A stretch of DNA of 64,000 nucleotides from Rouxiella badensis (GCF_002093665.1 NZ_MRWE01000029.1:1-64000), one strand, 5' to 3'. Shown: positions 7,917 to 18,483, counted from the stretch's first letter. Made by a program: numbers and translations. Notes: generated by a model from the sequence alone, not told the origin.

Positions 7917-8879
7917 ATGGAAAAGCAAACTGTCATTCAAGATAACGAACTGCTGACTGAGATTGCCGTCGCTTACTATCAGGACGAAATAACTCAGGAA
8001 GAGATCGCTAAAAAATTTGGGATCTCGCGCATCAAGGTCGGACGCCTGCTTAAGCGGGCGAAAGAAGAGGGCATCGTCGAGATCAACGTTCGCTATCATC
8101 CCGTTTTCAGCACCCGTCTTGAACAGCAGATGATGGAACGTTTTCCGATTAAACGTGCGCTGATTGCCCTCGACCATCAGGACGAAGACGAACAGCGTCG
8201 TCAGGTCGCGGCGCTGGTCTCGAACTATCTGGCCTCGACGCTGAAAGATCAAACGGTAATTACCGTCGGGCAGGGGCGCAACGTGGCGGCGATTGCCGAT
8301 CATCCGGGCAGCATGCCGGAGCGTCAGTGCAAGTTTATCTGTGGAATTGGCGGTACCCATCGTCCCGGTGATTCGATTAACGCCGACCACATCAGCCGTC
8401 GGCTGGCGAAGAAGTTCGGTGGCATTAGCGAAACGCTTTACGCGCCTGCCTACGTTGAGGAGAAGTCCCAGCGTGAAGCGCTGATGCGTAATGGCACCAT
8501 CAACGAAACGCTGGACCGTGCCCGCAAGGCGGACATCGCGCTGGTCGGCATTGGCGATATGAACGAAAACAGCTACATGGTCAAGCTGGGCTGGTTTACG
8601 CCGCATGAAATCATCGATGCCAACCTCAATCAAGGCGTGATCGGCGACGTAGCCGGTTATGACTTTTTCAACGCCCAGGGCCAGCACGTGGATACGGTGA
8701 TGAACGAACGCGTTATTGGCCTCAGCATCGACGAACTGCGCCAGATTCCCTGCGTGATTGCCATCGCCTCCGAGAATACCAAGGCGCTGGCGATTCTTGG
8801 CGCGTTGCGCACTGGCGCTATCGACATTATCGCTACCTCAGCGCTGAATATCCGCACCATTCTCAATATGTCTCAGTAG
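7917..8879 (+). CDS. SorC-family sugar-binding transcriptional regulator
   Basis: 320 residues. The N-terminal helix-turn-helix (ITQEEIAKKFGISRIKVGRLLKRA, split here as residues about 25-48) precedes a sugar-phosphate-binding domain of the SorC/DeoR-like NagB fold, with GQGRNVAA, FICGIGG and ALVGIGDM. Such regulators control pentose, tetritol and sorbose operons and respond to a phosphorylated intermediate. EryD of erythritol catabolism is one. It follows the catabolic genes in the same direction, separated by 178 bp with a hairpin, and has its own likely promoter there. AGGAG lies 12 bases before the ATG, a rather long spacing. I infer it acts on the TGTTCA repeats at 1834-2039. Confidence 0.85.
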   Translation: MEKQTVIQDNELLTEIAVAYYQDEITQEEIAKKFGISRIKVGRLLKRAKEEGIVEINVRYHPVFSTRLEQQMMERFPIKRALIALDHQDEDEQRRQVAALVSNYLASTLKDQTVITVGQGRNVAAIADHPGSMPERQCKFICGIGGTHRPGDSINADHISRRLAKKFGGISETLYAPAYVEEKSQREALMRNGTINETLDRARKADIALVGIGDMNENSYMVKLGWFTPHEIIDANLNQGVIGDVAGYDFFNAQGQHVDTVMNERVIGLSIDELRQIPCVIAIASENTKALAILGALRTGAIDIIATSALNIRTILNMSQ

Positions 8880-8885
8880 TTTCTC

Positions 8886-8918
8886 GCTTGCCCAGTCTCT
8901 CTCGGGCAAGCTGTTTTT
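8886..8918 (+). terminator. Rho-independent terminator after the SorC-type regulator
   Basis: GCTTGCCC at 8886-8893 pairs with GGGCAAGC at 8904-8911 and is followed by TGTTTTT. It closes the accessory cluster 7 bp after the regulator's stop and insulates maeB. Confidence 0.85.
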
Positions 8919-9013
8919 CCGCTTTTCGAGCCGCTTCAAGGTTTACCTTTTTTTGCTCCTTATACTGGTTAACTGGAATTTCTCAGTCCCTGCATAATAA
9001 AAAGGAACCGATG

Positions 9014-11293
9014 ATGGACGATCAGTTGAAGCAGAGTGCGCTCGATTTTCATGAGTTTCCCGTTCCCGGCAAGATTCAGGTTTCCCCTACCAAGCCTTTG
9101 GCGACCCAGCGCGACCTCGCACTTGCCTATTCACCGGGCGTGGCCGCGCCGTGCCTGGAGATAGAAAAAGATCCGCTGGCGGCCTACAAATACACGGCTA
9201 AAGGCAACTTGGTTGGCGTGATTTCCAACGGCACGGCGGTGCTGGGACTGGGCAATATTGGCGCGCTGGCCGGTAAGCCGGTGATGGAAGGCAAGGGCGT
9301 GCTGTTTAAGAAATTCGCCGGTATCGACGTGTTTGATATCGAGATTGACCAAAACGATCCGGATAAACTGATCGACGCGATTGCCTCGCTGGAACCGACC
9401 TTCGGCGGCATCAACCTTGAGGACATCAAGGCACCGGAGTGCTTCTACATCGAGAGAAAACTGCGTGAGCGGATGAATATTCCGGTATTTCACGACGATC
9501 AGCACGGCACGGCGATTATCTGTACCGCTGCGGTGCTCAACGGTCTGCGCATCGTCAACAAAGACATTGCCGACGTCAGACTGGTGGTTTCCGGCGCCGG
9601 TGCTTCGGCGATTGCCTGTCTGAATTTGCTGGTCGCACTGGGCCTCAAACTCGAAAATATCACCGCCTGTGATTCGCGTGGCGTTATTTACAAGGGCCGC
9701 GAAGAAAATATGGCCGAAACCAAGGCAGCCTACGCCATCGAGGACAACGGGCAACGCAGCCTGAGCGACGCTATTCCCGATGCCGATATCTTTCTCGGCT
9801 GCTCCGGTCCCGGCGTATTGACGCATGAGATGGTCAAAACTATGGCCGCCAGCCCGTTAATTCTGGCATTGGCTAATCCTGAACCCGAAATTTTGCCGCC
9901 GCTGGCAAAAGCGGTGCGGCCTGACGCCATTATCTGTACCGGCCGTTCCGACTATCCCAATCAGGTTAACAACGTGCTCTGCTTCCCGTTTATTTTTCGC
10001 GGTGCGCTCGACGTAGGGGCGACGACGATTAACGAGGAGATGAAGCTCGCCTGCGTGCATGCGATTGCAGATCTGGCGTTGGCCGAACAGAACGACGTGG
10101 TGGCCTCGGCCTACGGCGAAGAAGAGTTGTCGTTCGGGCCTGACTACATTATCCCAAAACCCTTTGACCCTCGACTCATCGTCAATATCGCGCCTGCGGT
10201 GGCCAAAGCAGCGATGGACTCTGGCGTTGCCACGCGTCCGATAAAAGATTTTGACGCCTACAAAGAGAAGCTGAGCGAATTCGTCTATAAAACCAACCTG
10301 TTCATGAAGCCAATTTTCTCGCAGGCGAAAAAAGAGCCGAAAAGGGTGGTGTTTGCCGAGGGTGAAGAAGCGCGCGTGTTGCACGCCACGCAGGAGATTA
10401 TCTCGCTCGGATTGGCGAAACCGATTCTGGTCGGCAGGCCGAACGTCATCGAAATGCGCATTAAAAAGCTGGGGCTGCAAATTGAGGCGGGGCGTGATTT
10501 TGCCGTGGTGAATAACGAGTCCGACCCGCGTTTTAACGAGTACTGGAGCGAATACTACCAGTTGATGAAGCGTAAAGGGGTCTCGCAGGAGCAGGCGCGG
10601 CGTGCGGTTATTGGCAATCCGACGCTGATTGCCGCCATCATGCTGCTGCGTGGTGAAACCGATGCGATGATCTGCGGCACCATCGGCACTTATCATGAAC
10701 ATTACGAGGTGGTGGAGAAAGTGTTTGGCTTCCGTGAGGGCGTGCGGGTGGCGGGGGCGATGAACGCGCTGCTGCTGCCCAGCGGCAATACTTTTATCAC
10801 CGACACCTATGTTAACGAAGATCCGACCGCTGAGCAGTTAGCCGAGATAACGTTGCTGGCGGCTGAAACGGTGCGCCGCTTTGGTATCGAGCCGAAAGTC
10901 GCTCTGCTGTCGCATTCCAGCTTCGGCACCTCAAACGGTGAGACGGCCTGCAAGATGCGTCGCACCCTGGAGCTGGTCAACAGGCTCGCACCGGGTCTGG
11001 AGATTGACGGTGAAATGCACGGCGACGCCGCGCTGGTCGAGAGCATCCGCCACGACTTGATGCCCGACAGCCCACTCAAGGGGGCGGCGAATATCCTGAT
11101 TATGCCTAATATGGAGGCGGCGCGGATAAGCTATAACCTGCTGCGGGTGACGAGTTCAGAGGGGGTAACCGTCGGACCGGTGTTGATGGGCGTGGCGAAA
11201 CCGGTGCATATTCTGACGCCGATAGCGTCGGTGCGGCGCATTGTTAACATGGTTGCGTTAGCGGTGGTCGAAGCGCAGACAGAACCGCTTTAA
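9014..11293 (+). CDS. maeB: NADP-dependent malic enzyme
   Basis: 759 residues, the same length as E. coli MaeB. The enzyme decarboxylates malate to pyruvate with NADP and supplies NADPH. The malic-enzyme domain (about 1-425, with [13 protein letters not shown] and [11 protein letters not shown]) is followed by a phosphotransacetylase-like regulatory domain (about 430-759, PTB family), typical of the multidomain form, which is allosterically controlled by acetyl-CoA. The open frame extends upstream to 8888, but the conserved [15 protein letters not shown] start at 9014 has AAAGGA 7 bases before it. An ATG directly in front (9011) is the other option. In E. coli maeB is directly divergent from talA; here an 8-kb cluster separates them. 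Confidence 0.97.
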   Translation: MDDQLKQSALDFHEFPVPGKIQVSPTKPLATQRDLALAYSPGVAAPCLEIEKDPLAAYKYTAKGNLVGVISNGTAVLGLGNIGALAGKPVMEGKGVLFKKFAGIDVFDIEIDQNDPDKLIDAIASLEPTFGGINLEDIKAPECFYIERKLRERMNIPVFHDDQHGTAIICTAAVLNGLRIVNKDIADVRLVVSGAGASAIACLNLLVALGLKLENITACDSRGVIYKGREENMAETKAAYAIEDNGQRSLSDAIPDADIFLGCSGPGVLTHEMVKTMAASPLILALANPEPEILPPLAKAVRPDAIICTGRSDYPNQVNNVLCFPFIFRGALDVGATTINEEMKLACVHAIADLALAEQNDVVASAYGEEELSFGPDYIIPKPFDPRLIVNIAPAVAKAAMDSGVATRPIKDFDAYKEKLSEFVYKTNLFMKPIFSQAKKEPKRVVFAEGEEARVLHATQEIISLGLAKPILVGRPNVIEMRIKKLGLQIEAGRDFAVVNNESDPRFNEYWSEYYQLMKRKGVSQEQARRAVIGNPTLIAAIMLLRGETDAMICGTIGTYHEHYEVVEKVFGFREGVRVAGAMNALLLPSGNTFITDTYVNEDPTAEQLAEITLLAAETVRRFGIEPKVALLSHSSFGTSNGETACKMRRTLELVNRLAPGLEIDGEMHGDAALVESIRHDLMPDSPLKGAANILIMPNMEAARISYNLLRVTSSEGVTVGPVLMGVAKPVHILTPIASVRRIVNMVALAVVEAQTEPL

Positions 11294-11300
11294 TCTGCTA

Positions 11301-11322
11301 GCTCCCCCGTCGAGAGGGGAGC
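11301..11322. terminator. Hairpin between convergent maeB and yaiI-like genes
   Basis: GCTCCCC (11301-11307) pairs with GGGGAGC (11316-11322). It lies between two converging genes and may serve both. There is no strong T run. Confidence 0.5.
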
Positions 11323-11333
11323 CAAAATCAGCG

Positions 11334-11782
11334 CTATTTCTTTGCCAGCACCAGCCACTTGTCGAGTTCGTTGGCGAACTGCTGGCGGTCGCGCTGGTTG
11401 AGCACAGGAGGGCCACCGGTCTGCACGCCGCTGGCGCGCAGGGTATCCATAAAATCACGCATATTCAGGCGCTCACGAATGGTTTCGGGGGTGTAACGCT
11501 CGCCGCGCGGGTTGAGCGCCATACCGCCTTTCTCAATGACTTCCGCCGCCAAAGGGATATCGGCGGTTATCACTAGATCCCCGGTCTCGACGCGCTTAAC
11601 AATCTCGTTATCGGCGACGTCAAACCCTGCCTCAACGCGCAGCGTGCGCAGGAAACGCGAAGGCGGCGTGCGGATTATCTGGTTGGCGACCAGCGTGACC
11701 ATCACCCCGGTACGCTCCGCGGCGCGGAACAGCACTTCCTTGATGACGTTCGGACAAGCGTCGGCATCGACCCAGATTTGCA

Positions 11783-11783
<1 letters not shown>
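11334..11783 (-). CDS. YaiI/YqxD family protein (DUF188, PIN-like)
   Basis: 149 residues of the YaiI/YqxD family. [18 protein letters not shown] at the N-terminus and [17 protein letters not shown] (about residue 71) carry the conserved aspartates of this PIN-like fold, and LNPRGERYT is another family signature. The molecular role is not established, although the fold suggests a nuclease or nucleic-acid interaction. Its start overlaps the hemF stop by one base (TAATG on the minus strand), so it is probably translated with hemF. In E. coli yaiI lies elsewhere, while a hemF-linked copy is common in other enterobacteria as far as I recall. Confidence 0.9.
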
Positions 11784-12762
<979 letters not shown>

Positions 12763-12775
12763 CAGGTTTGCACCA

Positions 12776-13660
12776 TCAGCGCGGAATTCGTTCGTGAGCG
12801 TCGAAATAGGCGAAGAAATTCACGATGCCTTGAGAAATCGCCAGCGCAATTTCCTGGCGGAAGGCGGTGGTATTCAGCAACTGCTCTTCCTGATGATTAG
12901 TAATAAACGAGGTTTCAACCAATATCGACGGAATCGACGGGGATTTCAGCACCGCGAACGCCGCCTGTTCCGTCTGCTGGCTGTGCAGATGGTGGATAGG
13001 ACGAATTCTGTCGAGCACGTGATGGCCCAGCGTCAGGCTGTTTTTGATAGTGTCGGTTTGCACCAGATCAAACAAGACCTGTTGAAGATAGTTGTTGTCG
13101 GCTTCCTTGTACTTGGCACCGGCGACCAAGTCGGCGTCGTTCTCTTTCTTGGACATGTAACGGGCCATCGCGCTGGTCGCACCGCGATTGGAAAGGGCAA
13201 ACACTGACGCCCCGCTGGCTTCCGGGCTGGTGTAACCATCGGCATGAATTGAAACAAATAAATCGGCCTGATGCTCGTGCGCAATCTCAACCCGCTGATA
13301 AAGCGGAATGAAATGGTCAGAATCACGGGTCAGTTTCACCTCGATATTGGGGTGACTTTGCAGGTGCTGACGCACGTAGTTGGCGATTTCCAGCACCACA
13401 TGTTTCTCTTCCGAGCCTTCATGACCGATGGCACCGGAGTCGATTCCACCGTGGCCGGGATCGATCATCACCAGCTTTTTAGCGCCAGGCGGTTTTGGCT
13501 TAGGGGCCGTTTTCGTGATGTGTTCGGCCTGCTGGGCCTGTGCAAACCGGCTACCAAATGCGCCAAATGCCAGCCCAAGACCGCTAAGGAGCACCTGACG
13601 TCGCGTGGCTGAACGAGGAAGCGGTTGGAAATGAAGAAACTTGTTGAGTGGATTTAGCAT
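12776..13660 (-). CDS. amiA: N-acetylmuramoyl-L-alanine amidase AmiA, Tat-exported
   Basis: 294 residues (E. coli 289). The N-terminus has a twin-arginine signal (SATRRQVLLSGLGLAFGA, then AQAQQA as the probable cleavage site near residue 45). It therefore crosses the membrane folded through Tat and acts in the periplasm on septal murein. The Amidase_3 domain shows zinc-site motifs: MIDPGHGGIDSGAIG, the E of HVVLEIANY, SIHADGYTSPEASGASVF, and the catalytic glutamate in ILVETSFITN. It separates daughter cells after activation by EnvC. The order amiA-hemF matches E. coli. Confidence 0.96.
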   Translation of the reverse strand: MLNPLNKFLHFQPLPRSATRRQVLLSGLGLAFGAFGSRFAQAQQAEHITKTAPKPKPPGAKKLVMIDPGHGGIDSGAIGHEGSEEKHVVLEIANYVRQHLQSHPNIEVKLTRDSDHFIPLYQRVEIAHEHQADLFVSIHADGYTSPEASGASVFALSNRGATSAMARYMSKKENDADLVAGAKYKEADNNYLQQVLFDLVQTDTIKNSLTLGHHVLDRIRPIHHLHSQQTEQAAFAVLKSPSIPSILVETSFITNHQEEQLLNTTAFRQEIALAISQGIVNFFAYFDAHERIPR

Positions 13661-13956
13661 CTGTCCGCAGCCCTTTTTAATAGCAGAATGCGGATGTTAT
13701 ATAGTATCCATTCAGCATAATCGAGATGAGAACTATTGCTGTTTATTAACAAAGTGTGCGTTTTTAACATTTTATCAGTCTGATATTTTCCTGATTTTTA
13801 GCTTTTGCCTGTCTTAATCATCAACATTAAGGCGAAAAAGCGTGTAATTCGGCGAAAAAAATTATCTTGATAGGCTAAAAGCGGCCATTTTGATATTGCG
13901 TATCAAGCAGATCACGCGATAATCAATTAAGAACTCATTTACAGCGGCGAACAGTG

Positions 13957-14382
13957 ATGGAAATTCGCGTATTTAAACAAGAAGATTTTGAAGAAGTGCT
14001 GACCCTTTGGGAGCGCTGTGACCTATTGCGTCCCTGGAACGATCCCGAGCTGGATATTGAACGCAAGCTAAACCATGACCCAGAACTGTTTCTGGTCGCC
14101 GAAGTGAGCGGCGTTGTGGCGGGAACCGTGATGGGTGGCTACGACGGCCATCGCGGATCGGCCTATTATCTTGGCGTTCACCCCGAGTATCGCGGACGCG
14201 GCATTGCCAATGCGCTGATGAACCGTCTGGAGAAAAAACTGATTGCCCGCGGCTGCCCTAAAATTCAGCTGATGGTTCGTGCAGAGAACGATGCTGTGAT
14301 TAGCATGTATGAAAAACTGGATTACGAAGTGGTGGAGAGTATCAGCCTGGGTAAACGACTGATTGTTGACCAGGAATACTGA
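13957..14382 (+). CDS. ypeA: GNAT-family acetyltransferase YpeA
   Basis: 141 residues, the same length and nearly the same sequence as E. coli YpeA. The acetyl-CoA loop [21 protein letters not shown] is complete. The substrate is unknown. A GTG at 13954 directly precedes the ATG, but the conserved MEIRVF start supports 13957. It is divergent from amiA across 296 bp of AT-rich sequence, as in E. coli. A hairpin with CCGGGGCTG (14398-14406) against CAGCCCCGG (14426-14434) follows. Confidence 0.93.
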   Translation: MEIRVFKQEDFEEVLTLWERCDLLRPWNDPELDIERKLNHDPELFLVAEVSGVVAGTVMGGYDGHRGSAYYLGVHPEYRGRGIANALMNRLEKKLIARGCPKIQLMVRAENDAVISMYEKLDYEVVESISLGKRLIVDQEY

Positions 14383-14397
14383 TCGCGATTCATCCTG

Positions 14398-14434
14398 CCG
14401 GGGCTGTGCTTTCAGTGGCCGTCATCAGCCCCGG
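14398..14434. terminator. Hairpin between ypeA and the HNH gene
   Basis: A perfect 9-bp inverted repeat (14398-14406 and 14426-14434) lies in the 77-bp gap between two convergent genes. It lacks a clear T run, so it is a probable but not typical terminator. Confidence 0.5.
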
Positions 14435-14459
14435 AACGCGGAGGGTAAACGCATTACCC

Positions 14460-15230
14460 TTAAGGATACGAATTTTCATTGTGCCACTGAAGCGCCTCCA
14501 GACTGGGGATATCCTCCTGATTCTCTGGCCTGTTTAGCGGCCTGTTATGCAAGGTTTCATATTCCGTTCCCCGCAATTTCTCAGACACTACCACCCGCAG
14601 CGTATCCGGCGTAATACCAATTAGCCCAAGGTCAAACAGGGTGTGAATATCTGCGCGCAGCAGCAGACCATTATTGACCTTGTTGGTGTGCTCGCCCCTG
14701 TAGGGATGAATGTGCGCCGCTTCAAGCAGTTCGGTCACCTTACATCCCGTCACAGCACACTGTCCCTGATAGGCCCCCAGCAGCGCTTTGCGAAATCGCG
14801 ACTGACCCTGACGGCGAATGATCGAACGCAATACCTTTTTCCTCTCGTCTTCAACGTGTTGGGCGCTAAATTCATCTTGCGCGTCGCCGTTTTCGACCGA
14901 TTGCAGCGGATCATCCTCCAGGCATTCTTCATCATTGGCGCTGTAAGACTGGATTTCGGCGTTGGTCGGTATCAGAGAGTCGCGATTTTCGGGAGGTGGG
15001 AGGATAGTGCTTAAAATCAGGGTGATAGGCGTATCGCCAAGGGTGTTTTTGTAGTGCCGTCGTCCGTTGGTTTTATCCTCCGTCACAAATAACCACATCG
15101 ACTGGTTCTCGCGTGGTCGGAAGACGCCCATTTTTATGCGAGCGTCCGCCAGAGTAAAGAGATACTTAAGATCTTCACGCGTGTAGATGTTGCCAACAAC
15201 AAGGCTCTGAGGGTTCGGAATATTTTCCAT
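14460..15230 (-). CDS. HNH endonuclease-domain protein with an N-terminal DUF3427-like segment
   Basis: 256 residues. The C-terminal half is an HNH domain of the HNH_2 type: CAVTGC at 158-163 followed by AAHIHP (171-176), NN at 186-187 and DIH with FD (194-200). The N-terminal 80 residues (GNIYTREDLKYLF, then MWLFVTEDK and YKNTLGD) resemble the DUF3427-like domain found at the ends of some restriction or helicase proteins. That part is a recollection, not a search. A 50-residue acidic linker joins the two. It is a stand-alone gene in a gap that E. coli does not have. Restriction of foreign or modified DNA is a fair guess, but no methylase lies nearby. Confidence 0.8.
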   Translation of the reverse strand: MENIPNPQSLVVGNIYTREDLKYLFTLADARIKMGVFRPRENQSMWLFVTEDKTNGRRHYKNTLGDTPITLILSTILPPPENRDSLIPTNAEIQSYSANDEECLEDDPLQSVENGDAQDEFSAQHVEDERKKVLRSIIRRQGQSRFRKALLGAYQGQCAVTGCKVTELLEAAHIHPYRGEHTNKVNNGLLLRADIHTLFDLGLIGITPDTLRVVVSEKLRGTEYETLHNRPLNRPENQEDIPSLEALQWHNENSYP

Positions 15231-15343
15231 TGTCGCTATGCCACATGGCCTGGGTGTGAATGATAATAATTATTAACCTAGCAGCCTTTACAGTGAATAC
15301 AAGGGCACGGCGGGGGGAGAGGGGCAACGGGAAGAACGTGCTA

Positions 15344-15389
15344 CAGAGTTTCCCTTTTCTATACCTTCAAATCTGCAAGGGAAACTCTG
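15344..15389. terminator. Long inverted repeat downstream of the BOF gene
   Basis: CAGAGTTTCCCTT (15344-15356) and AAGGGAAACTCTG (15377-15389) are a perfect 13-bp inverted repeat 10 bp after the BOF stop codon. The 20-base loop and missing T tract are unusual for a simple terminator. Confidence 0.55.
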
Positions 15390-15398
15390 AGTTAATGA

Positions 15399-15791
15399 TT
15401 AATTAATGATATTTATCCTTTTGACCTCGATTTTTTCGGAATTCCAATCTTTATCGATCTTTCCTTCGAGGCGGACCTTATCTTTCGGGGACACGGTTTG
15501 GCCTTCCCAGCGCTTGTCGTCTATTTCGGTCGTCACCGTGCCGGTCGCATCGCTGAAAATATATTTATCTTTACCCGTGCGTTTATCGATGTGTCCTTCG
15601 AGCGTGATAAACTGGCCATCTTTGAGGTTTTTCACCTCTCTTGCCGCTGTAAGAGTGGCATTTTCGCCGGAGAAGCCGCCTTTGTTCTGCGCCTGTTGCG
15701 CGGCCGGATCGATAAAACCACCGTCGCTTTGTGCCAGTGCCGGGAGGGTCGTCAGTGCGAACAGGCTTGCCAGAGTTATCTTCTTCATCAT
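15399..15791 (-). CDS. YgiW/YdeI-family periplasmic OB-fold stress protein (BOF)
   Basis: 130 residues with a signal peptide (MKKITLASLFALTTLPALAQ, cleavage after ALA). The mature part matches the bacterial OB-fold family: QFITLEGHID, YIFSDATGTVTTEID, KRWEGQTVSPKDKVRLEGKIDKDWNS. Relatives such as YgiW and VisP act in stress tolerance and bind small ligands or peptidoglycan in the periplasm. The frame opens at 15800, but AAGGA sits right against that ATG and 8 bases before 15791, so I chose 15791; 15788 is next. With the HNH gene it separates ypeA from yfeZ, which are neighbours in E. coli. Confidence 0.88.
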   Translation of the reverse strand: MMKKITLASLFALTTLPALAQSDGGFIDPAAQQAQNKGGFSGENATLTAAREVKNLKDGQFITLEGHIDKRTGKDKYIFSDATGTVTTEIDDKRWEGQTVSPKDKVRLEGKIDKDWNSEKIEVKRINIIN

Positions 15792-16057
15792 AATAGTCAT
15801 CCTTAATTTTGATTTCAGTGAACAACAGGCACCGTCATCGGCTGGGATGAACCGTTGCCCTGGTGAAAATTAAAGCAGACTGTTCTTAACACTATCTTAA
15901 GACAACTTAATTTATGCTAAAGACGGTTTTCAGGCTGACCGCGCAGAGATATAAACAAAAGTGCAAACTGGCCAACTGGCTTAACGCGCGCTCGGCTTGG
16001 GTTTCCGACGCAACCTTTTTGCGTCCTTATTGAATTAAAGGAAGATTTTTCCTGGCT

Positions 16058-16501
16058 ATGAATTCTGACGATTACAACAGCCACGGCATGCTACGTCTGC
16101 CGCTGTGGTTCTGGACGATATTGATTTTGCAGGCGCGAACCTGGTTACTGTTTATTATGGCCGGTGCATCAAGGCAGCAGGGAGAAGGGCTCCTCGCGCT
16201 TTTTTATCCCGATCGCCACTCATTCTGGTACGGGATTTTCCTCGGCATTCCTCCGGTCCTGATCTTTCTGCTCAGTAGCCGACGTCACCTGTGGCCAAAA
16301 ATCTGGCAAATGAGCTATTGGCTGCTGCTGGCGGGCATGTTCGCGACCTTCGCGCTGCAAGGCGTTGGCATGTGGCAGTCGATGGATGAGCCAAACCTGC
16401 TCGACTTTGCGCTGGCGCTGCTTGATGCCGGCGCATTGGCCTATTGGCTGCTCAGCCGCCGCCTTCGCGCCTGTTTTGGTGAAGAACGCCGATTGGTGTG
16501 A
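16058..16501 (+). CDS. yfeZ: DUF2919 family inner-membrane protein YfeZ
   Basis: 147 residues with about four hydrophobic segments (residues about 15-35, 55-72, 82-102, 110-130). The position between ypeA and the yfeY/yfeX homologues matches E. coli yfeZ, a DUF2919 membrane protein of unknown function. GGAAG lies upstream of the ATG. The call rests on synteny, length and membrane profile. Confidence 0.82.
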   Translation: MNSDDYNSHGMLRLPLWFWTILILQARTWLLFIMAGASRQQGEGLLALFYPDRHSFWYGIFLGIPPVLIFLLSSRRHLWPKIWQMSYWLLLAGMFATFALQGVGMWQSMDEPNLLDFALALLDAGALAYWLLSRRLRACFGEERRLV

Positions 16502-16637
16502 GGTGCTTTTAGGGCGAAAAGTAACAATCTGCGGCACTTTTTGCGGCGGATGCACTCCAACAGGCCAGCAAGATAATTCTGGCATTATTATTCGCATGAT
16601 TACGGCAAATCAAAAAAACGACCAAGGAGTGTATGAC

Positions 16638-17237
16638 ATGACTATCCGCCCACTGTTGCTGGCGCTGCCCTTGATGCTTACCGGGTGTTCGACGATGGCG
16701 AATATGCATATGCCGCAGATGTCGTGGTCAAGCCTTAATCCGATCAACTGGTTTGGCAGCAGCCTTGAGGTTACCGATGAAGGCGTTGGCAAAGTCACTG
16801 CAAGTACACCGTTGAACGAGACTGCGGTCAACGACGGCCTGAACGGCGATTATCGCCTGATGAGCGGCATGTCGATGAGCAACGGCAAGATGCGCTCGTT
16901 CTATCAGGCGATGGACGGTAAAACGGTCAAGCTTACTGTCTCTGGAGAACCGAAGGGCAACGTGGACCGTATTGTTGTCTCCGACCCAGATGTGAAAAGT
17001 CAGTGGGGCGTGAAGATAGGTACGCCGTTTAGCGACCTCTACACCAAGGCCTTTGACGCCTGTCAGAAAGGACAGGGCGACGACGCACAGAACGTCGAGT
17101 GTAAAGCGCCGAACAGCCAGCACGTCAGCTATATCTTCAGCGGCGCGTGGGACGGTCCGGACGAGCTGATGCCTTCCGACGACAGTCTCAAGAACTGGAA
17201 AGTCAGTAAAATCGTCTGGCACGCGGCTAACAACTAA
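16638..17237 (+). CDS. yfeY: Envelope-stress lipoprotein YfeY
   Basis: 199 residues. MTIRPLLLALPLMLTGC is a lipoprotein signal with the lipobox cysteine at position 17, so the mature protein is lipid-anchored. The body resembles E. coli YfeY, described there as a sigma-E-controlled lipoprotein. Its function is unknown. The open frame runs upstream into yfeZ, but AAGGAG at 16624-16629 and the lipoprotein signal fix the start at 16638. An out-of-frame ATG lies at 16633. I could not see a convincing sigma-E promoter upstream. Confidence 0.88.
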   Translation: MTIRPLLLALPLMLTGCSTMANMHMPQMSWSSLNPINWFGSSLEVTDEGVGKVTASTPLNETAVNDGLNGDYRLMSGMSMSNGKMRSFYQAMDGKTVKLTVSGEPKGNVDRIVVSDPDVKSQWGVKIGTPFSDLYTKAFDACQKGQGDDAQNVECKAPNSQHVSYIFSGAWDGPDELMPSDDSLKNWKVSKIVWHAANN

Positions 17238-17251
17238 TCTCGTTCCTCCCA

Positions 17252-17285
17252 AAAGCCTTGTGTTTAACAAGGCTTTATTCATTAT
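17252..17285 (+). terminator. Rho-independent terminator after yfeY
   Basis: AAAGCCTTGT (17252-17261) pairs with ACAAGGCTTT (17267-17276) around a 5-base loop, followed by an AT-rich run. Confidence 0.8.
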
Positions 17286-17383
17286 TTATCATTATTGCGG
17301 GTATAATGCGCGCCATTGCGACGGCAGGTTTTTACCCTTTAAAAGCCTGGTACGGTCGCCGATGACGCAAGGAAAGGAACATT

Positions 17384-18283
17384 ATGACCCAGGTTCAGAG
17401 CGGCATTCTGCTTGAGCATTGCCGTTTTGCTATCTATATCGAAGCGAAGGTTCAAGGTGAACTTGACGACGTTCGCCTCGGATGTCGCACCTTCTGCCAG
17501 TCACTGGCTGAGATCCAATCACGATTCCCTGACGATAAAGTCGGTGCGGTAGTGGCCTTTGGCCACGATGTCTGGCGCGACTTGTCCGGCGGTATCGGAG
17601 CCGATGAACTCAAACCTTTCGTGCCGCTGGGGAAAGGCCTTGCCCCTGCGACTCAGCGCGACGTGTTGATCCACATTCAGTCTCTGCGCCATGACGTTAA
17701 CTTCGCGCTGGCACAGGCGGCCGTCGCGGCGTTTGGCAAAAGTCTGCTGATAGAAGAAGAGACCCACGGGTTTCGCGGCATTGAAGACCGCGACCTCAGC
17801 GGCTTTGTAGACGGCACCGAGAACCCAAAAGGGGAGAAGCGCGCCGAAGTGGCCGCCATTGCCGAGGGAAATGACGACGCGGGCGGGAGCTATGTCATGG
17901 TCCAGCGCTGGAAGCATAATCTGACCCAGTGGCAGCGTTTTACCGTGGCTCAGCAGGAAGAGATCATTGGCCGCACCAAGTTGACCGATGAAGAGCTGCC
18001 CGCTGAACAGCGCAAAGAGACCTCGCACCTCGGTCGCGTTGACCTCAAAGAGGACGGCAAAGGCCTGAAGATTTTGCGTCAAAGCCTGCCTTACGGCACC
18101 GCCAGCGGTGAACATGGCCTGTACTTTATCACCTACTGCGCGCGCCTTTATAACATCGAGAAACAGCTGCTGAGCATGTTCGGCGATCTCGACGGTAAAC
18201 GTGACGCCATGCTGCGTTTTACGCGCCCGCTTACCGGCAGCTACTATTTCGCCCCGTCCCTGACGCGGCTGCAAACGCTGTAA
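17384..18283 (+). CDS. yfeX: Dyp-type heme peroxidase YfeX
   Basis: 299 residues, equal to E. coli YfeX. It has the GFVDGTENP motif with catalytic aspartate D143, the proximal heme histidine H215 in ETSHLGRVD, and [11 protein letters not shown]. Dye-decolourising peroxidases oxidise porphyrinogens and other substrates with peroxide in the cytoplasm. A heme deferrochelatase role has been argued for YfeX and is disputed. The ATG has AAGGAA upstream. It ends before a stable GCGA-loop hairpin at 18302. Confidence 0.95.
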   Translation: MTQVQSGILLEHCRFAIYIEAKVQGELDDVRLGCRTFCQSLAEIQSRFPDDKVGAVVAFGHDVWRDLSGGIGADELKPFVPLGKGLAPATQRDVLIHIQSLRHDVNFALAQAAVAAFGKSLLIEEETHGFRGIEDRDLSGFVDGTENPKGEKRAEVAAIAEGNDDAGGSYVMVQRWKHNLTQWQRFTVAQQEEIIGRTKLTDEELPAEQRKETSHLGRVDLKEDGKGLKILRQSLPYGTASGEHGLYFITYCARLYNIEKQLLSMFGDLDGKRDAMLRFTRPLTGSYYFAPSLTRLQTL

Positions 18284-18301
18284 ACCCCCGCCAGACGCAA
18301 T

Positions 18302-18325
18302 GTCGATGCACGCGAGTGCATCGAC
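18302..18325 (+). terminator. Hairpin terminator after yfeX
   Basis: GTCGATGCAC (18302-18311) and GTGCATCGAC (18316-18325) form a perfect 10-bp stem capped by a GCGA tetraloop, 19 bp after the yfeX stop. Confidence 0.65.
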
Positions 18326-18483
18326 TATCTTCCCTTGATTTGTGTGGCTTATAGCTTTTCATGCTTGTAAATCACCAAATAGTATATAAAACCGTTACTC
18401 CTACCGCCGTAGTTATAAATACACTACAAGTCCAAGGTTGCACCCGTGCGCCACGTCGACAGTAAATCGGACCAGGGCTGAGA

